Source: an uncultured Pelagibacteraceae bacterium (lineage in GTDB: Bacteria > Pseudomonadota > Alphaproteobacteria > Pelagibacterales > Pelagibacteraceae). Taken from it: a stretch of DNA of 64,000 nucleotides. The notes below the pieces were generated by a model, which was given only the letters and a program-made list of their open reading frames with translations, was not told where the DNA came from and did no database searches. Made by a program: the position numbers and the translations under genes. The DNA is taken from assembly GCA_902520335.1 (NCBI GenBank), contig CABYNS010000001.1:279534-343533 (forward strand). The letters are read 5' to 3'. Shown here piece by piece: positions 9,510 to 17,484 of the stretch (its first letter is position 1; each line of letters opens with the position of its first letter).

Positions 9510-10776
9510 AATTCCACAAATTCGATTTAAAGGAAAAAAGATAATTAAAAAAAAGAACTGTGTATTATGTTTTTCAGAAAATTTAAAAAAAGTATTAGAT
9601 TTCAAAAAAACACCTTTAGCAAATTCTTATAAAAAAAATTTAAATATAAAAGAGCAATATTTTTCTTTATCCTGTGTTTTATGTAAAAAATGTGGACACC
9701 TTCAATTGAGCCATTTAGTAAATCCAAAAATGATGTTTGAAAATTATTTGTATGTATCAGGTACCTCAAAAGTATTAAAAAAACATTTTATTGATTATGC
9801 AAAAAAAATGATTTCAATGTTTAATTTTACAAATAAATCAAAAGTACTTGATATTGCTTGCAATGATGGAACATTTTTAGAATATTTCAAAAATAAAAAA
9901 TTTGAAAATGTTGTTGGTGTAGAACCAGCTCGAAATCTCAGAATTTTAAATCTTAAAAAAAAAATAGATATCAACACTAATTTTTTTAGTAAAAAATTTA
10001 GTGATAAAATGAAAAAAAAATATAATTCTTTTGATTTGATAACAGCAAATAATGTTTTTGCACATTCACCACATCTTTATGATTTTTCTCAGGGAGTTAA
10101 AAATCTTCTTTCAACCAAAGGTGTATTTGTTTTAGAAGTTTCATATTTGCCTACTGTTTTAATTAAAAAAACGTTTGATACAATATATCACGAACATATG
10201 AGTTATCACGCCTTAAAACCTTTAGTTAATTTTTTCAAAATGCAAAATTTAGAAGTATTTGATTTTCAACTAATTGAAGCCCAAGGAGGTTCAATAAGAG
10301 TTTTTGTTTCACATAAAAAATCTTATAAAGTTAAGGTAGAAAAGATTAACAATCAAATTAAAAAAGAAGTTTACCAGGGTTTATATCTGACAAATAGATA
10401 CAAACGTTTTTCTAAAGAAATTAATGAAACAAAAGTTAAATTAAATCGAATAATTCAAAATTTAAAAAAAAAAAATTCGAATATTATTGGCTATGGTGCA
10501 CCAGCAAAGCTGACTACACTTACTCATGTTTTTGGTTTATCTAGAAAAGATTTTGAGATAGTTATTGATGATAATAATTTAAAAGTTAACAAATTTACGC
10601 CAGGAAAAAATTTCCTAATTAAAGATTTTAGTTATTTAAAAATGAATAAACACAAATATAACGTTGTAATTGTATTAGCTTGGAATTTTTATGAGAGTAT
10701 TAAGAAAAAATGTAAAAAGATTAATTATAAGTTTTCTTTTATTTCACCATTTCCTAGACCAAAATTGGAAAAATAG
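9496..10776 (+). CDS. SAM-dependent sugar C-methyltransferase (TylC3/NovU-like: zinc-binding N-terminus, methyltransferase core, C-terminal domain)
   Basis: CVLCFSEN...CVLCKKCGHLQL paired cysteine motifs, VLDIACNDGTFLEYF SAM site, YHEHMSYHALKPL, GYGAPAKLTTL. Confidence 0.85.
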   Translation: MNTHKIPQIRFKGKKIIKKKNCVLCFSENLKKVLDFKKTPLANSYKKNLNIKEQYFSLSCVLCKKCGHLQLSHLVNPKMMFENYLYVSGTSKVLKKHFIDYAKKMISMFNFTNKSKVLDIACNDGTFLEYFKNKKFENVVGVEPARNLRILNLKKKIDINTNFFSKKFSDKMKKKYNSFDLITANNVFAHSPHLYDFSQGVKNLLSTKGVFVLEVSYLPTVLIKKTFDTIYHEHMSYHALKPLVNFFKMQNLEVFDFQLIEAQGGSIRVFVSHKKSYKVKVEKINNQIKKEVYQGLYLTNRYKRFSKEINETKVKLNRIIQNLKKKNSNIIGYGAPAKLTTLTHVFGLSRKDFEIVIDDNNLKVNKFTPGKNFLIKDFSYLKMNKHKYNVVIVLAWNFYESIKKKCKKINYKFSFISPFPRPKLEK

Positions 10777-10781
10777 TATGT

Positions 10782-11690
10782 TTATATCTTTAAATTATTT
10801 GAAATCTCAAAAAGATACTTTGTCGTTGAAAAAATAAGCTCTCTGTCATCAGAAAATTTTTTATTTTTATATTTAATTTTAAAGTTGTTTAAAAGATTTT
10901 TTAAAGGATCAATTTCAACTGTTTTAAGATAATTTAACATTCCATTTTTTTTGAAAAAACATTTTTTTTTGTCATATCCTTTGTATAACAAGCTTCCATT
11001 TGTTCCAAAAATTTCAAAATTTCTTTTTTTATTTTTTAAATAATTCGAAAAATTAACCTCTGCATTTATCTTTCTTCCTACTAAAAACACCTTTAAATTT
11101 TGATATAATTTTTTTTTGTGAATTTTTCTTTTTTCTTTTAATTTAATTTTAAAATTTTGATTTTTAAATAAGTCTAAAATAATTGCTAAAGGATGAGGTA
11201 GCCATTCAAAATGTGGGAGTTTATATCTATTTTTAATATCTCCCACAGGATAAAGATCAATTTTACCATAAACAAGTTTTACAGACCTGATTTTTCCAAT
11301 TTTATCGATTATTTTTTTTAAATTTAAATAAGCATTCATATAAAGATCTGTATGATTAATTAAAATAATTTTTCTGGAGTTTTTAATTAATTTTTTAATT
11401 TTTTTAAATTCATCGAATTTATCTACTAAAGGTTTTTCAATTATTACATGTTTCTTTTTAATTAAAGCAGTTCTTAAATACTCATAGTGAGAAGCTGCAG
11501 GTGAAGCAATGATATAAAGATCAATATTTTTTAATTTGAAAAAATCTTTTTTATCATTTGTAAATAGATTATTGGTTTTTTTCTTTGATTTTCTGAGAAT
11601 TTTAATTATTTTAAAATTTTTATCCTTTAATAGATTATTGTAGTATTTTTTTCCGTATTTTCCATATCCTATTAATCCAACATTAATCAT
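10782..11690 (-). CDS. Gfo/Idh/MocA family oxidoreductase
   Basis: NVGLIGYGKYGKKYY nucleotide-binding motif, IASPAASHYEY, HVIIEKPL (EKP motif), INHTDLY. Confidence 0.85.
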   Translation of the reverse strand: MINVGLIGYGKYGKKYYNNLLKDKNFKIIKILRKSKKKTNNLFTNDKKDFFKLKNIDLYIIASPAASHYEYLRTALIKKKHVIIEKPLVDKFDEFKKIKKLIKNSRKIILINHTDLYMNAYLNLKKIIDKIGKIRSVKLVYGKIDLYPVGDIKNRYKLPHFEWLPHPLAIILDLFKNQNFKIKLKEKRKIHKKKLYQNLKVFLVGRKINAEVNFSNYLKNKKRNFEIFGTNGSLLYKGYDKKKCFFKKNGMLNYLKTVEIDPLKNLLNNFKIKYKNKKFSDDRELIFSTTKYLFEISNNLKI

Positions 11691-11693
11691 CTT

Positions 11694-12416
11694 TTATAAT
11701 TCTCTATATTTAAAGATTAAATCTCTTTTGCTAATTTTCTCTAAGAAACCATAATTTTTATTATGTAAATATTTAATTATTTCATCATCGTCCCTTGATT
11801 CAACTAAGATAAATTTAAAATTATAAACAGTAAAATCTATTCCATTTAAAACTTCCAACTCTGAACCCTCAACATCTAATGATAAAAAATCAATAAGTTT
11901 TGGTGAGTTCACTTCGATAAATATATCATTGAGAGTTTTGGTATTTACCCAGAATTCCTCAATTTTCTCATTTTGAAGAAGGTATTTTCTTCCCTCTAGT
12001 GCATGTTCTTTTGAATTTACTTTGGTAATTATATTTTTATCATCAATTGAAGACATTAAATCAGAATAAATCATTTTTATTCGTTCATTTTTGAAATTAA
12101 ATCCCACACATGCATTGTTATAAAAATAATTTTTTGAAGATCTATGCTTTAGACATTTAAGGTATTTAATTTTAATGGGCTCAACTAGTATCCCTCTCCA
12201 ATTTAAATTTTTTTCAAAGTAAAAAGTATTAGATTGTTTAATCCCATCATTGGCTCCTAATTCAACAAAAAAACCTTTTTCATAATTTAAATATTTTTTT
12301 AATTTTTTGTCTAACTCATGATGACCATAGTAAGTTTTTCTCTTATTTTTAAAATCATAATAGAATTCCAATAAAAAGTTCGGTGTTATTGATTTAATCA
12401 AGTTCTTTACAGACAT
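11694..12416 (-). CDS. FkbM family methyltransferase
   Basis: GFFVELGANDGIKQSNTFYFEKNLNWRGILVEP and LIDFLSLDVEGSELEVLNG are FkbM signatures. Confidence 0.9.
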   Translation of the reverse strand: MSVKNLIKSITPNFLLEFYYDFKNKRKTYYGHHELDKKLKKYLNYEKGFFVELGANDGIKQSNTFYFEKNLNWRGILVEPIKIKYLKCLKHRSSKNYFYNNACVGFNFKNERIKMIYSDLMSSIDDKNIITKVNSKEHALEGRKYLLQNEKIEEFWVNTKTLNDIFIEVNSPKLIDFLSLDVEGSELEVLNGIDFTVYNFKFILVESRDDDEIIKYLHNKNYGFLEKISKRDLIFKYREL

Positions 12417-12457
12417 ACATACATATATATAAGACCTTTATAATTAAAAAATTATAA

Positions 12458-13435
12458 ATGAAAACAATATTAATTTCAGGTGGGGGCGGATATTTAGGTA
12501 CTTATCTTACCCAAGTCTTATTAAAAAATTATAAAGTAATTGTTTACGATGAGTTTTATTTTAAGTGGCTTTTTAAAAACAAAAAAAAAATTTTATTTAA
12601 CAAAAGACTTAAATTTATTAAAAAAGATATCTTAAGTGTATCATTAGATGATTTTGAAGGGGTTGATATTATTTGCGATCTTAATGGAATTCCAAATGAT
12701 CCAAGTTCTGAATTGAATAAAAGGCATACTTGGAATGTTAATTACAAAGGAAGAAAAAAATTTGCAGAAATTGCAAAATCTTGTGGAATTAAAAGGTATA
12801 TATTCAATTCAACCTGTGCAGTTTATGGCTACAATAAAAAAGTAGTTAATGAAAAATCGAAAACAAATCCTTTAAGTACGTACGCAAAAGCTAATTTAAA
12901 AGCAGAAAAAGAAATTTATAAAATGAGAAACAAAAACTTTAAAGTAAATATTCTTAGAAATTCAACTCTGTTTGGTTTTTCACAAAACTTGAGATTAGAT
13001 TTAGTAATCAATATATTTGTGAATTCATATGTTCTAAAAAAAAAGATATCTGTAAATGGTGATGGTAATCAATGGAGGCCGTTTATATCTTTAACAGATG
13101 TAGGAAAGATTTATAAAACATTAATCAAAAATGATAATTTTCCCTCATTTATCACAAATTTAGTAGCGTTTAATTCAACAATTAGAGATTTAGCTTGTAC
13201 AGTAATAAAACATTTCGGAGGTTCATTAAATCAAATAGAGTTTATTAAAAATAATAAAGATAATAGAAATTATAGAACAAGGAGCAATAATTTAAAAAAA
13301 TACTTTAAGAATTTAAAATTTTCTAATTTTAATTATGAATTAAATCAATTAATAAAGGGTATTAAAAAATATAAAATTAAATCTAATATTTCCACAATTA
13401 GAATGAAATTTTATAAGAAAAAGTTTTTAAATTAA
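12458..13435 (+). CDS. NAD-dependent epimerase/dehydratase (extended SDR) with YxxxN in place of YxxxK
   Basis: ILISGGGGYLGTYL Rossmann motif, FNSTCAVYG, and STYAKANLKAEKE at the catalytic position. Confidence 0.83.
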   Translation: MKTILISGGGGYLGTYLTQVLLKNYKVIVYDEFYFKWLFKNKKKILFNKRLKFIKKDILSVSLDDFEGVDIICDLNGIPNDPSSELNKRHTWNVNYKGRKKFAEIAKSCGIKRYIFNSTCAVYGYNKKVVNEKSKTNPLSTYAKANLKAEKEIYKMRNKNFKVNILRNSTLFGFSQNLRLDLVINIFVNSYVLKKKISVNGDGNQWRPFISLTDVGKIYKTLIKNDNFPSFITNLVAFNSTIRDLACTVIKHFGGSLNQIEFIKNNKDNRNYRTRSNNLKKYFKNLKFSNFNYELNQLIKGIKKYKIKSNISTIRMKFYKKKFLN

Positions 13436-13450
13436 TGGGAGATAAAACAA

Positions 13451-13873
13451 ATGAGCGATGAATATAAAAAAGATTATTTGAACGCTGACATAATCAATTT
13501 AAAAGAAAAATTCGGTGATGACAGAGGCTTCATTCAACCTTTGTGTGATCTTAACATGAAAAGTGCATCTCTTATTTACACTAAAGCCAATCAATGGAGA
13601 GCTAACCATTATCATAAAAAAGATTGGCATTTTATTTATGTTATCAAGGGAGAGTTTGAATATTATTTTAGAAAAACTAATTCCAACGAAGATACAAAGA
13701 AAAAAATAGTAACTGAGGGTCAATTATTATTCACTGGACCAATGATAGACCATGCAATGCTTTATACTAAAGAAACAGAAATATTAGTTGTAAGTAAGAA
13801 TCCTAGAGATCAAAAAACTTATGAAGAAGATACTGTGAGAATTGACTTCATGAATCATAAAAATAGATTTTAA
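13451..13873 (+). CDS. Cupin, dTDP-4-dehydrorhamnose 3,5-epimerase-related / sugar isomerase-like
   Basis: DDRGFIQPL, HYHKKDWHFIYVIKGEFEYYF (cupin metal motif), LLFTGPMIDHAM. Confidence 0.75.
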   Translation: MSDEYKKDYLNADIINLKEKFGDDRGFIQPLCDLNMKSASLIYTKANQWRANHYHKKDWHFIYVIKGEFEYYFRKTNSNEDTKKKIVTEGQLLFTGPMIDHAMLYTKETEILVVSKNPRDQKTYEEDTVRIDFMNHKNRF

Positions 13874-13879
13874 TAACTT

Positions 13880-14797
13880 CTAATTTTTCAATATTTTTTT
13901 AATCTTATCTCTAATTCTAACTGCGATATTTTTTCTGTGATAAAAAGATTTATACAAAAAATCATCATATGTAGAATTAGAAGTAATTGAATTTTCAATT
14001 TTAAGCGGAAACTGAAGATTAGAAGACTTTAAATTTCTAAACTTTTGTGCACCTTTTCCAGAGGGATCACTTGTAAAGCCTATATTTTTTATAGAGTTTG
14101 TACCCGATATGACAGTTAATTTCTTTTTTAGGATAAGTTTATAAATCCATGGAATATCCCATCCAATATGCTTACCTTTAGAATTATTTTCTACATAAAA
14201 TTCAAAAAATCTTCTTTCATCTTTATGATTTTGAAAAAGATTTAAAAATTTTTTTTTATTTTTTCTCCAATCAGAAATCTCAGCTTCATAAAACTTATTC
14301 CACTTATTTTTCCATGTAGCCCATCCCCAAAATTGAGGATATTTTGAGAATAAAAATGATTTATTATTAATTTTTTTATGCATTGTACCGTCGTATAAAT
14401 TACAGCCTGATATATGATAAATATTTTTGTTTTTCTCATATTTTTTAAGCATTAAAGAACAAAATTTAAAAAAAGATTTTTCTGGAAAAGTGTCATCTTC
14501 TAAAAATATGATTTCTTTTTCTTTTTTAAAAACTATATCTAGAACTTTTTTAGCTAGAAAACGTTGACCTATATTTTCTTTGAATTTAAAATATTTAATA
14601 CATTTGAATTTTTGATATTTTTGTATTAATCTTGAGGTTTTTTCATATAGTTCAGAGTCTCTTTTCTTAAAATTAGTTTTTGCACCATCTTGAAATATAT
14701 AAAGGGTTTGAGGTTTAATTGATAAAATTTGTTTTAGGACCTTTTTTGTTTCAAATGGTCTTTTGAATGTTAATAATAAAATTGGACTTTTAAACAT
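13880..14797 (-). CDS. Glycosyltransferase, GT-A fold (HlpA/GNT-I-like sugar transferase)
   Basis: PILLLTFKRPFETKKVL, EIIFLEDDTFPEKSFF, FWGWATWKNKW. Confidence 0.75.
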   Translation of the reverse strand: MFKSPILLLTFKRPFETKKVLKQILSIKPQTLYIFQDGAKTNFKKRDSELYEKTSRLIQKYQKFKCIKYFKFKENIGQRFLAKKVLDIVFKKEKEIIFLEDDTFPEKSFFKFCSLMLKKYEKNKNIYHISGCNLYDGTMHKKINNKSFLFSKYPQFWGWATWKNKWNKFYEAEISDWRKNKKKFLNLFQNHKDERRFFEFYVENNSKGKHIGWDIPWIYKLILKKKLTVISGTNSIKNIGFTSDPSGKGAQKFRNLKSSNLQFPLKIENSITSNSTYDDFLYKSFYHRKNIAVRIRDKIKKILKN

Positions 14798-14837
14798 TTG
14801 ATTCCTTGGATTAATAATTTAATATTTAAAAACCATT

Positions 14838-15617
14838 ATGACAAAAAACTCAACAGAAAAAAATTTTTTTGAAAAAAATGGATATATATTATTATCTAGT
14901 AAGATTAATAATAAAGATTTTGATAAGTTATGTGAAAAGATAATATTTGAAACAAACAAATATTATTCAGAAAATATCAATAAAATTAAAAGTCTTGGAG
15001 GGTATTTGACAGGTAATCTAGAACTATTACCTGATAAAAAATTAAGTGAAGTTTGGAACATACTATGTGATGAGGATTTTGAAAATTCTTTTGAGAAAAT
15101 AGTCGGAAAAAAGTTATCTAACTTTAATATAAAGTGTTCTGGTAATATTGTTTTACCCAACAAAGGGTATCAACATTTTCATACGGATGGCCCTTTGAAA
15201 TCTAATAAGATAATTTTAAATCTTGCAATTCATGATATAGATCTTTCAAATGCTCCTACTGAAATCGTACCGGGAACACATAATAGAAATATAAAATATT
15301 GGAAATTTTACTTAAATGAAATTTTTAAAAAAAAAATATATGTAAAAATGAAAAAGGGTGATGTAATTATAAGAAATCACTCAATTTGGCATAGGGGAAC
15401 AAAAAATAAATCAAAAAACTTAAGAATTTTATTATTATTTGCTCTTACTGAAAAATCAGTACATAAAAATTTTTCACAAGAAATTAACGAAAATTTAACC
15501 ATAGGAGAAAATCAATTTAAATCTTCTTTTGCACAAAAATTTAAAGAAGTTTTTAGTATTTACTTAGCCCCAATCTATATTTTTTACAGAATAATTTCCT
15601 CATTAATAAAAAAGTAA
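14838..15617 (+). CDS. Phytanoyl-CoA dioxygenase (PhyH)-like Fe(II)/2-oxoglutarate oxygenase
   Basis: YQHFHTDGPL (HxD), APTEIVPGTHNRN, KKGDVIIRNHSIWHRG (distal His), followed by an Arg in KNLRILLLF. Confidence 0.8.
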   Translation: MTKNSTEKNFFEKNGYILLSSKINNKDFDKLCEKIIFETNKYYSENINKIKSLGGYLTGNLELLPDKKLSEVWNILCDEDFENSFEKIVGKKLSNFNIKCSGNIVLPNKGYQHFHTDGPLKSNKIILNLAIHDIDLSNAPTEIVPGTHNRNIKYWKFYLNEIFKKKIYVKMKKGDVIIRNHSIWHRGTKNKSKNLRILLLFALTEKSVHKNFSQEINENLTIGENQFKSSFAQKFKEVFSIYLAPIYIFYRIISSLIKK

Positions 15618-15649
15618 CAAAATCAGTATTTTTTTTATATAAAAGTTTG

Positions 15650-15677
15650 TTTACTTATGTAGATATTTGAGTATAAG
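15650..15677 (+). promoter_or_regulatory. Candidate sigma70-type promoter for the lone 5S rRNA gene
   Basis: TTTACT (15650-15655), 16-nt spacer, TATAAG (15672-15677). The predicted start about 7 nt downstream coincides with the 5S 5' end. Confidence 0.55.
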
Positions 15678-15683
15678 TTTTTC

Positions 15684-15797
15684 GCCGGTAATTATTGCGA
15701 AAGTGTTATACCCGATTCCATTCCGAACTCGGAAGTCAAGCCTTTCTGCGCCGATGGTACTTTGTCTTAAGGCACGGAAGAGTAGGACATTGCCGGC
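15684..15797 (+). rRNA. rrf: 5S ribosomal RNA
   Basis: Closing helix GCCGGTAAT / ATTGCCGGC, and the 5S core ACCCGATTCCATTCCGAACTCGGAAGTCAAGC. GC content is well above the flanks. Ends are approximate by a few nt. Confidence 0.95.
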
Positions 15798-15811
15798 AAT
15801 TAATTGTAATT

Positions 15812-15937
15812 ATGAAAATTAAAAGTTCCTTAAAATCTTTAAAAAAAAGAGATCTTAATTCTAAGCTGGTTAGAAGAAGAGGTAGAGTTTACATAATTAA
15901 CAAAACAAATCCCAAATTCAAAGCACGACAAAAATAA
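15812..15937 (+). CDS. rpmJ: 50S ribosomal protein L36
   Basis: 41 aa: [41 protein letters not shown]. The track ORF 15695..15937 begins inside the 5S gene; the true start is the internal ATG at 15812. Confidence 0.95.
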   Translation: MKIKSSLKSLKKRDLNSKLVRRRGRVYIINKTNPKFKARQK

Positions 15938-15943
15938 TTTTTT

Positions 15944-16054
15944 ATGGATAATGAGAACCATAAAAAAACCTGGAAAAATTTCACGAGATTTGTGTTGTGG
16001 GGATCTGTCGTGGTAATAATAGTTTTAGTATTAATGGCAATATTCATGCTATAG
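15944..16054 (+). CDS. aa3-type cytochrome c oxidase subunit IV-like small membrane protein
   Basis: 36-aa ORF below the track cutoff: MDNENHKKTWKNFTRFVLWGSVVVIIVLVLMAIFML. One TM helix with the HxKTWxxFTRFxxWG pattern of the alphaproteobacterial COX4_pro_2 type. Confidence 0.82.
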   Translation: MDNENHKKTWKNFTRFVLWGSVVVIIVLVLMAIFML

Positions 16055-16063
16055 GTTTTATCT

Positions 16064-17152
16064 ATGAGAATTGGATCTATTTCAGAAAATAAAACTTTAG
16101 AAAAAAGAGTTGCAATAACACCTGAAATTGCAAAAAAATATATTTCTAGTGGTTTTGATGTGACTTTATCAAAAGATTACGGTGAACATCTAGGCTTTAA
16201 AGATCAAGAGTATAAGACTTTAGGTGTGAAATTTTTGGCTGATGAAAAAGAGATAATTACAAATTCTGATATAATTCTTCAATTGCGATTACCTTCAGAT
16301 GATAAACTTTCTTTTTTAAGAGAAGATCAAACTTTAATTGGTGTTTTAGATTCTCACCAAAATAAAAATAAAATTTCAGATTTGATAAAAAAAAAAATTA
16401 ATAACTTTTCTCTTGAATTACTTCCAAGGATTACAAGAGCTCAATCAATGGATATACTCTCATCACAAGCTAATCTTGCAGGATATAAAGCTGTAATTGA
16501 CTCATTTTCATATTTTGAGAAAGCAATACCTATGATGATGACTGCAGCTGGGACTGTTCCTGCTGCAAAAGTTTTAATAGTTGGTGCTGGAGTTGCTGGA
16601 TTACAAGCAATAGCTACCGCAAAAAGAATGGGTGCAATTGTATTTGCTACGGATGTAAGAATGGCTTCAAAAGAACAGGTTGAAAGTTTAGGTGGAAAAT
16701 TTTTAACAGTCGAAGGGGCAGAGAATCTAGAAACTGAGGGTGGTTACGCAAAAGAAACATCTGATGAATTTAAAAAAAAACAAGAAGATCTACTAAGTGA
16801 GACACTAAAAAAAATTGATATTGTAATATGTACAGCTCTAATTCCAGGGAAAAAAGCACCTATTATTATTAAAGAGGCAATGATTGAGAATATGCAGCCT
16901 GGTTCAGTTATTTATGATCTAGCAGCTATTCAAGGTGGAAATACATCGTATACTGAAGTAGATAAAGTGATTGAAAAAAATGGTGTAAAGATAATGGGCG
17001 AAAAAAATATATTAAATAAATTACCAATTTCTGCGTCAAATCTTTATGCTAAAAATATGTTCAATTTTGTTATTAATCTTTATGATAAAAAAAATAAAAA
17101 AATTTATATTAATTTAGAAGACGAAATAATTCAAAAAACACTAATAAAATAA
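16064..17152 (+). CDS. pntAA: NAD(P) transhydrogenase subunit alpha part 1
   Basis: ENKTLEKRVAITPEIAKKY, VLIVGAGVAGLQAIATAKRMGAIV, VICTALIPGKKAPIII. Confidence 0.97.
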   Translation: MRIGSISENKTLEKRVAITPEIAKKYISSGFDVTLSKDYGEHLGFKDQEYKTLGVKFLADEKEIITNSDIILQLRLPSDDKLSFLREDQTLIGVLDSHQNKNKISDLIKKKINNFSLELLPRITRAQSMDILSSQANLAGYKAVIDSFSYFEKAIPMMMTAAGTVPAAKVLIVGAGVAGLQAIATAKRMGAIVFATDVRMASKEQVESLGGKFLTVEGAENLETEGGYAKETSDEFKKKQEDLLSETLKKIDIVICTALIPGKKAPIIIKEAMIENMQPGSVIYDLAAIQGGNTSYTEVDKVIEKNGVKIMGEKNILNKLPISASNLYAKNMFNFVINLYDKKNKKIYINLEDEIIQKTLIK

Positions 17153-17154
17153 TT

Positions 17155-17463
17155 ATGGAAATAGATCCATTTATATTCAGACTAAGTATTTTTATTTTGT
17201 CAATATTTGTTGGCTATTACGTTGTATGGAGTGTCACACCCTCTCTTCATACTCCTTTAATGTCTGTAACTAATGCTATTTCATCAGTGATTATTGTTGG
17301 AGCAATCATAGCCGCATTAGCAAATTTAGATGATGAGGTATTTACACTCTCAAGTTTATTTGGATATATAGCGATTACTTTAGCAGCAGTAAATATTTTT
17401 GGTGGATTTTTGGTAACTCAAAGAATGTTAGCTATGTATAAGAAAAAGAAGAAGAGTAAATAA
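17155..17463 (+). CDS. pntAB: NAD(P) transhydrogenase subunit alpha part 2
   Basis: VWSVTPSLHTPLMSVTNAISSVIIVGA and GGFLVTQRMLAMYKKK. Confidence 0.97.
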   Translation: MEIDPFIFRLSIFILSIFVGYYVVWSVTPSLHTPLMSVTNAISSVIIVGAIIAALANLDDEVFTLSSLFGYIAITLAAVNIFGGFLVTQRMLAMYKKKKKSK

Positions 17464-17484
17464 ATGAAGAAGGGTAAATAAATA

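Noticed and set aside
15695-15811. N-terminal 39 codons of the 80-aa ORF 15695..15937
   Set aside because: They lie in the 5S rRNA gene; only the part from the internal ATG at 15812 is L36.
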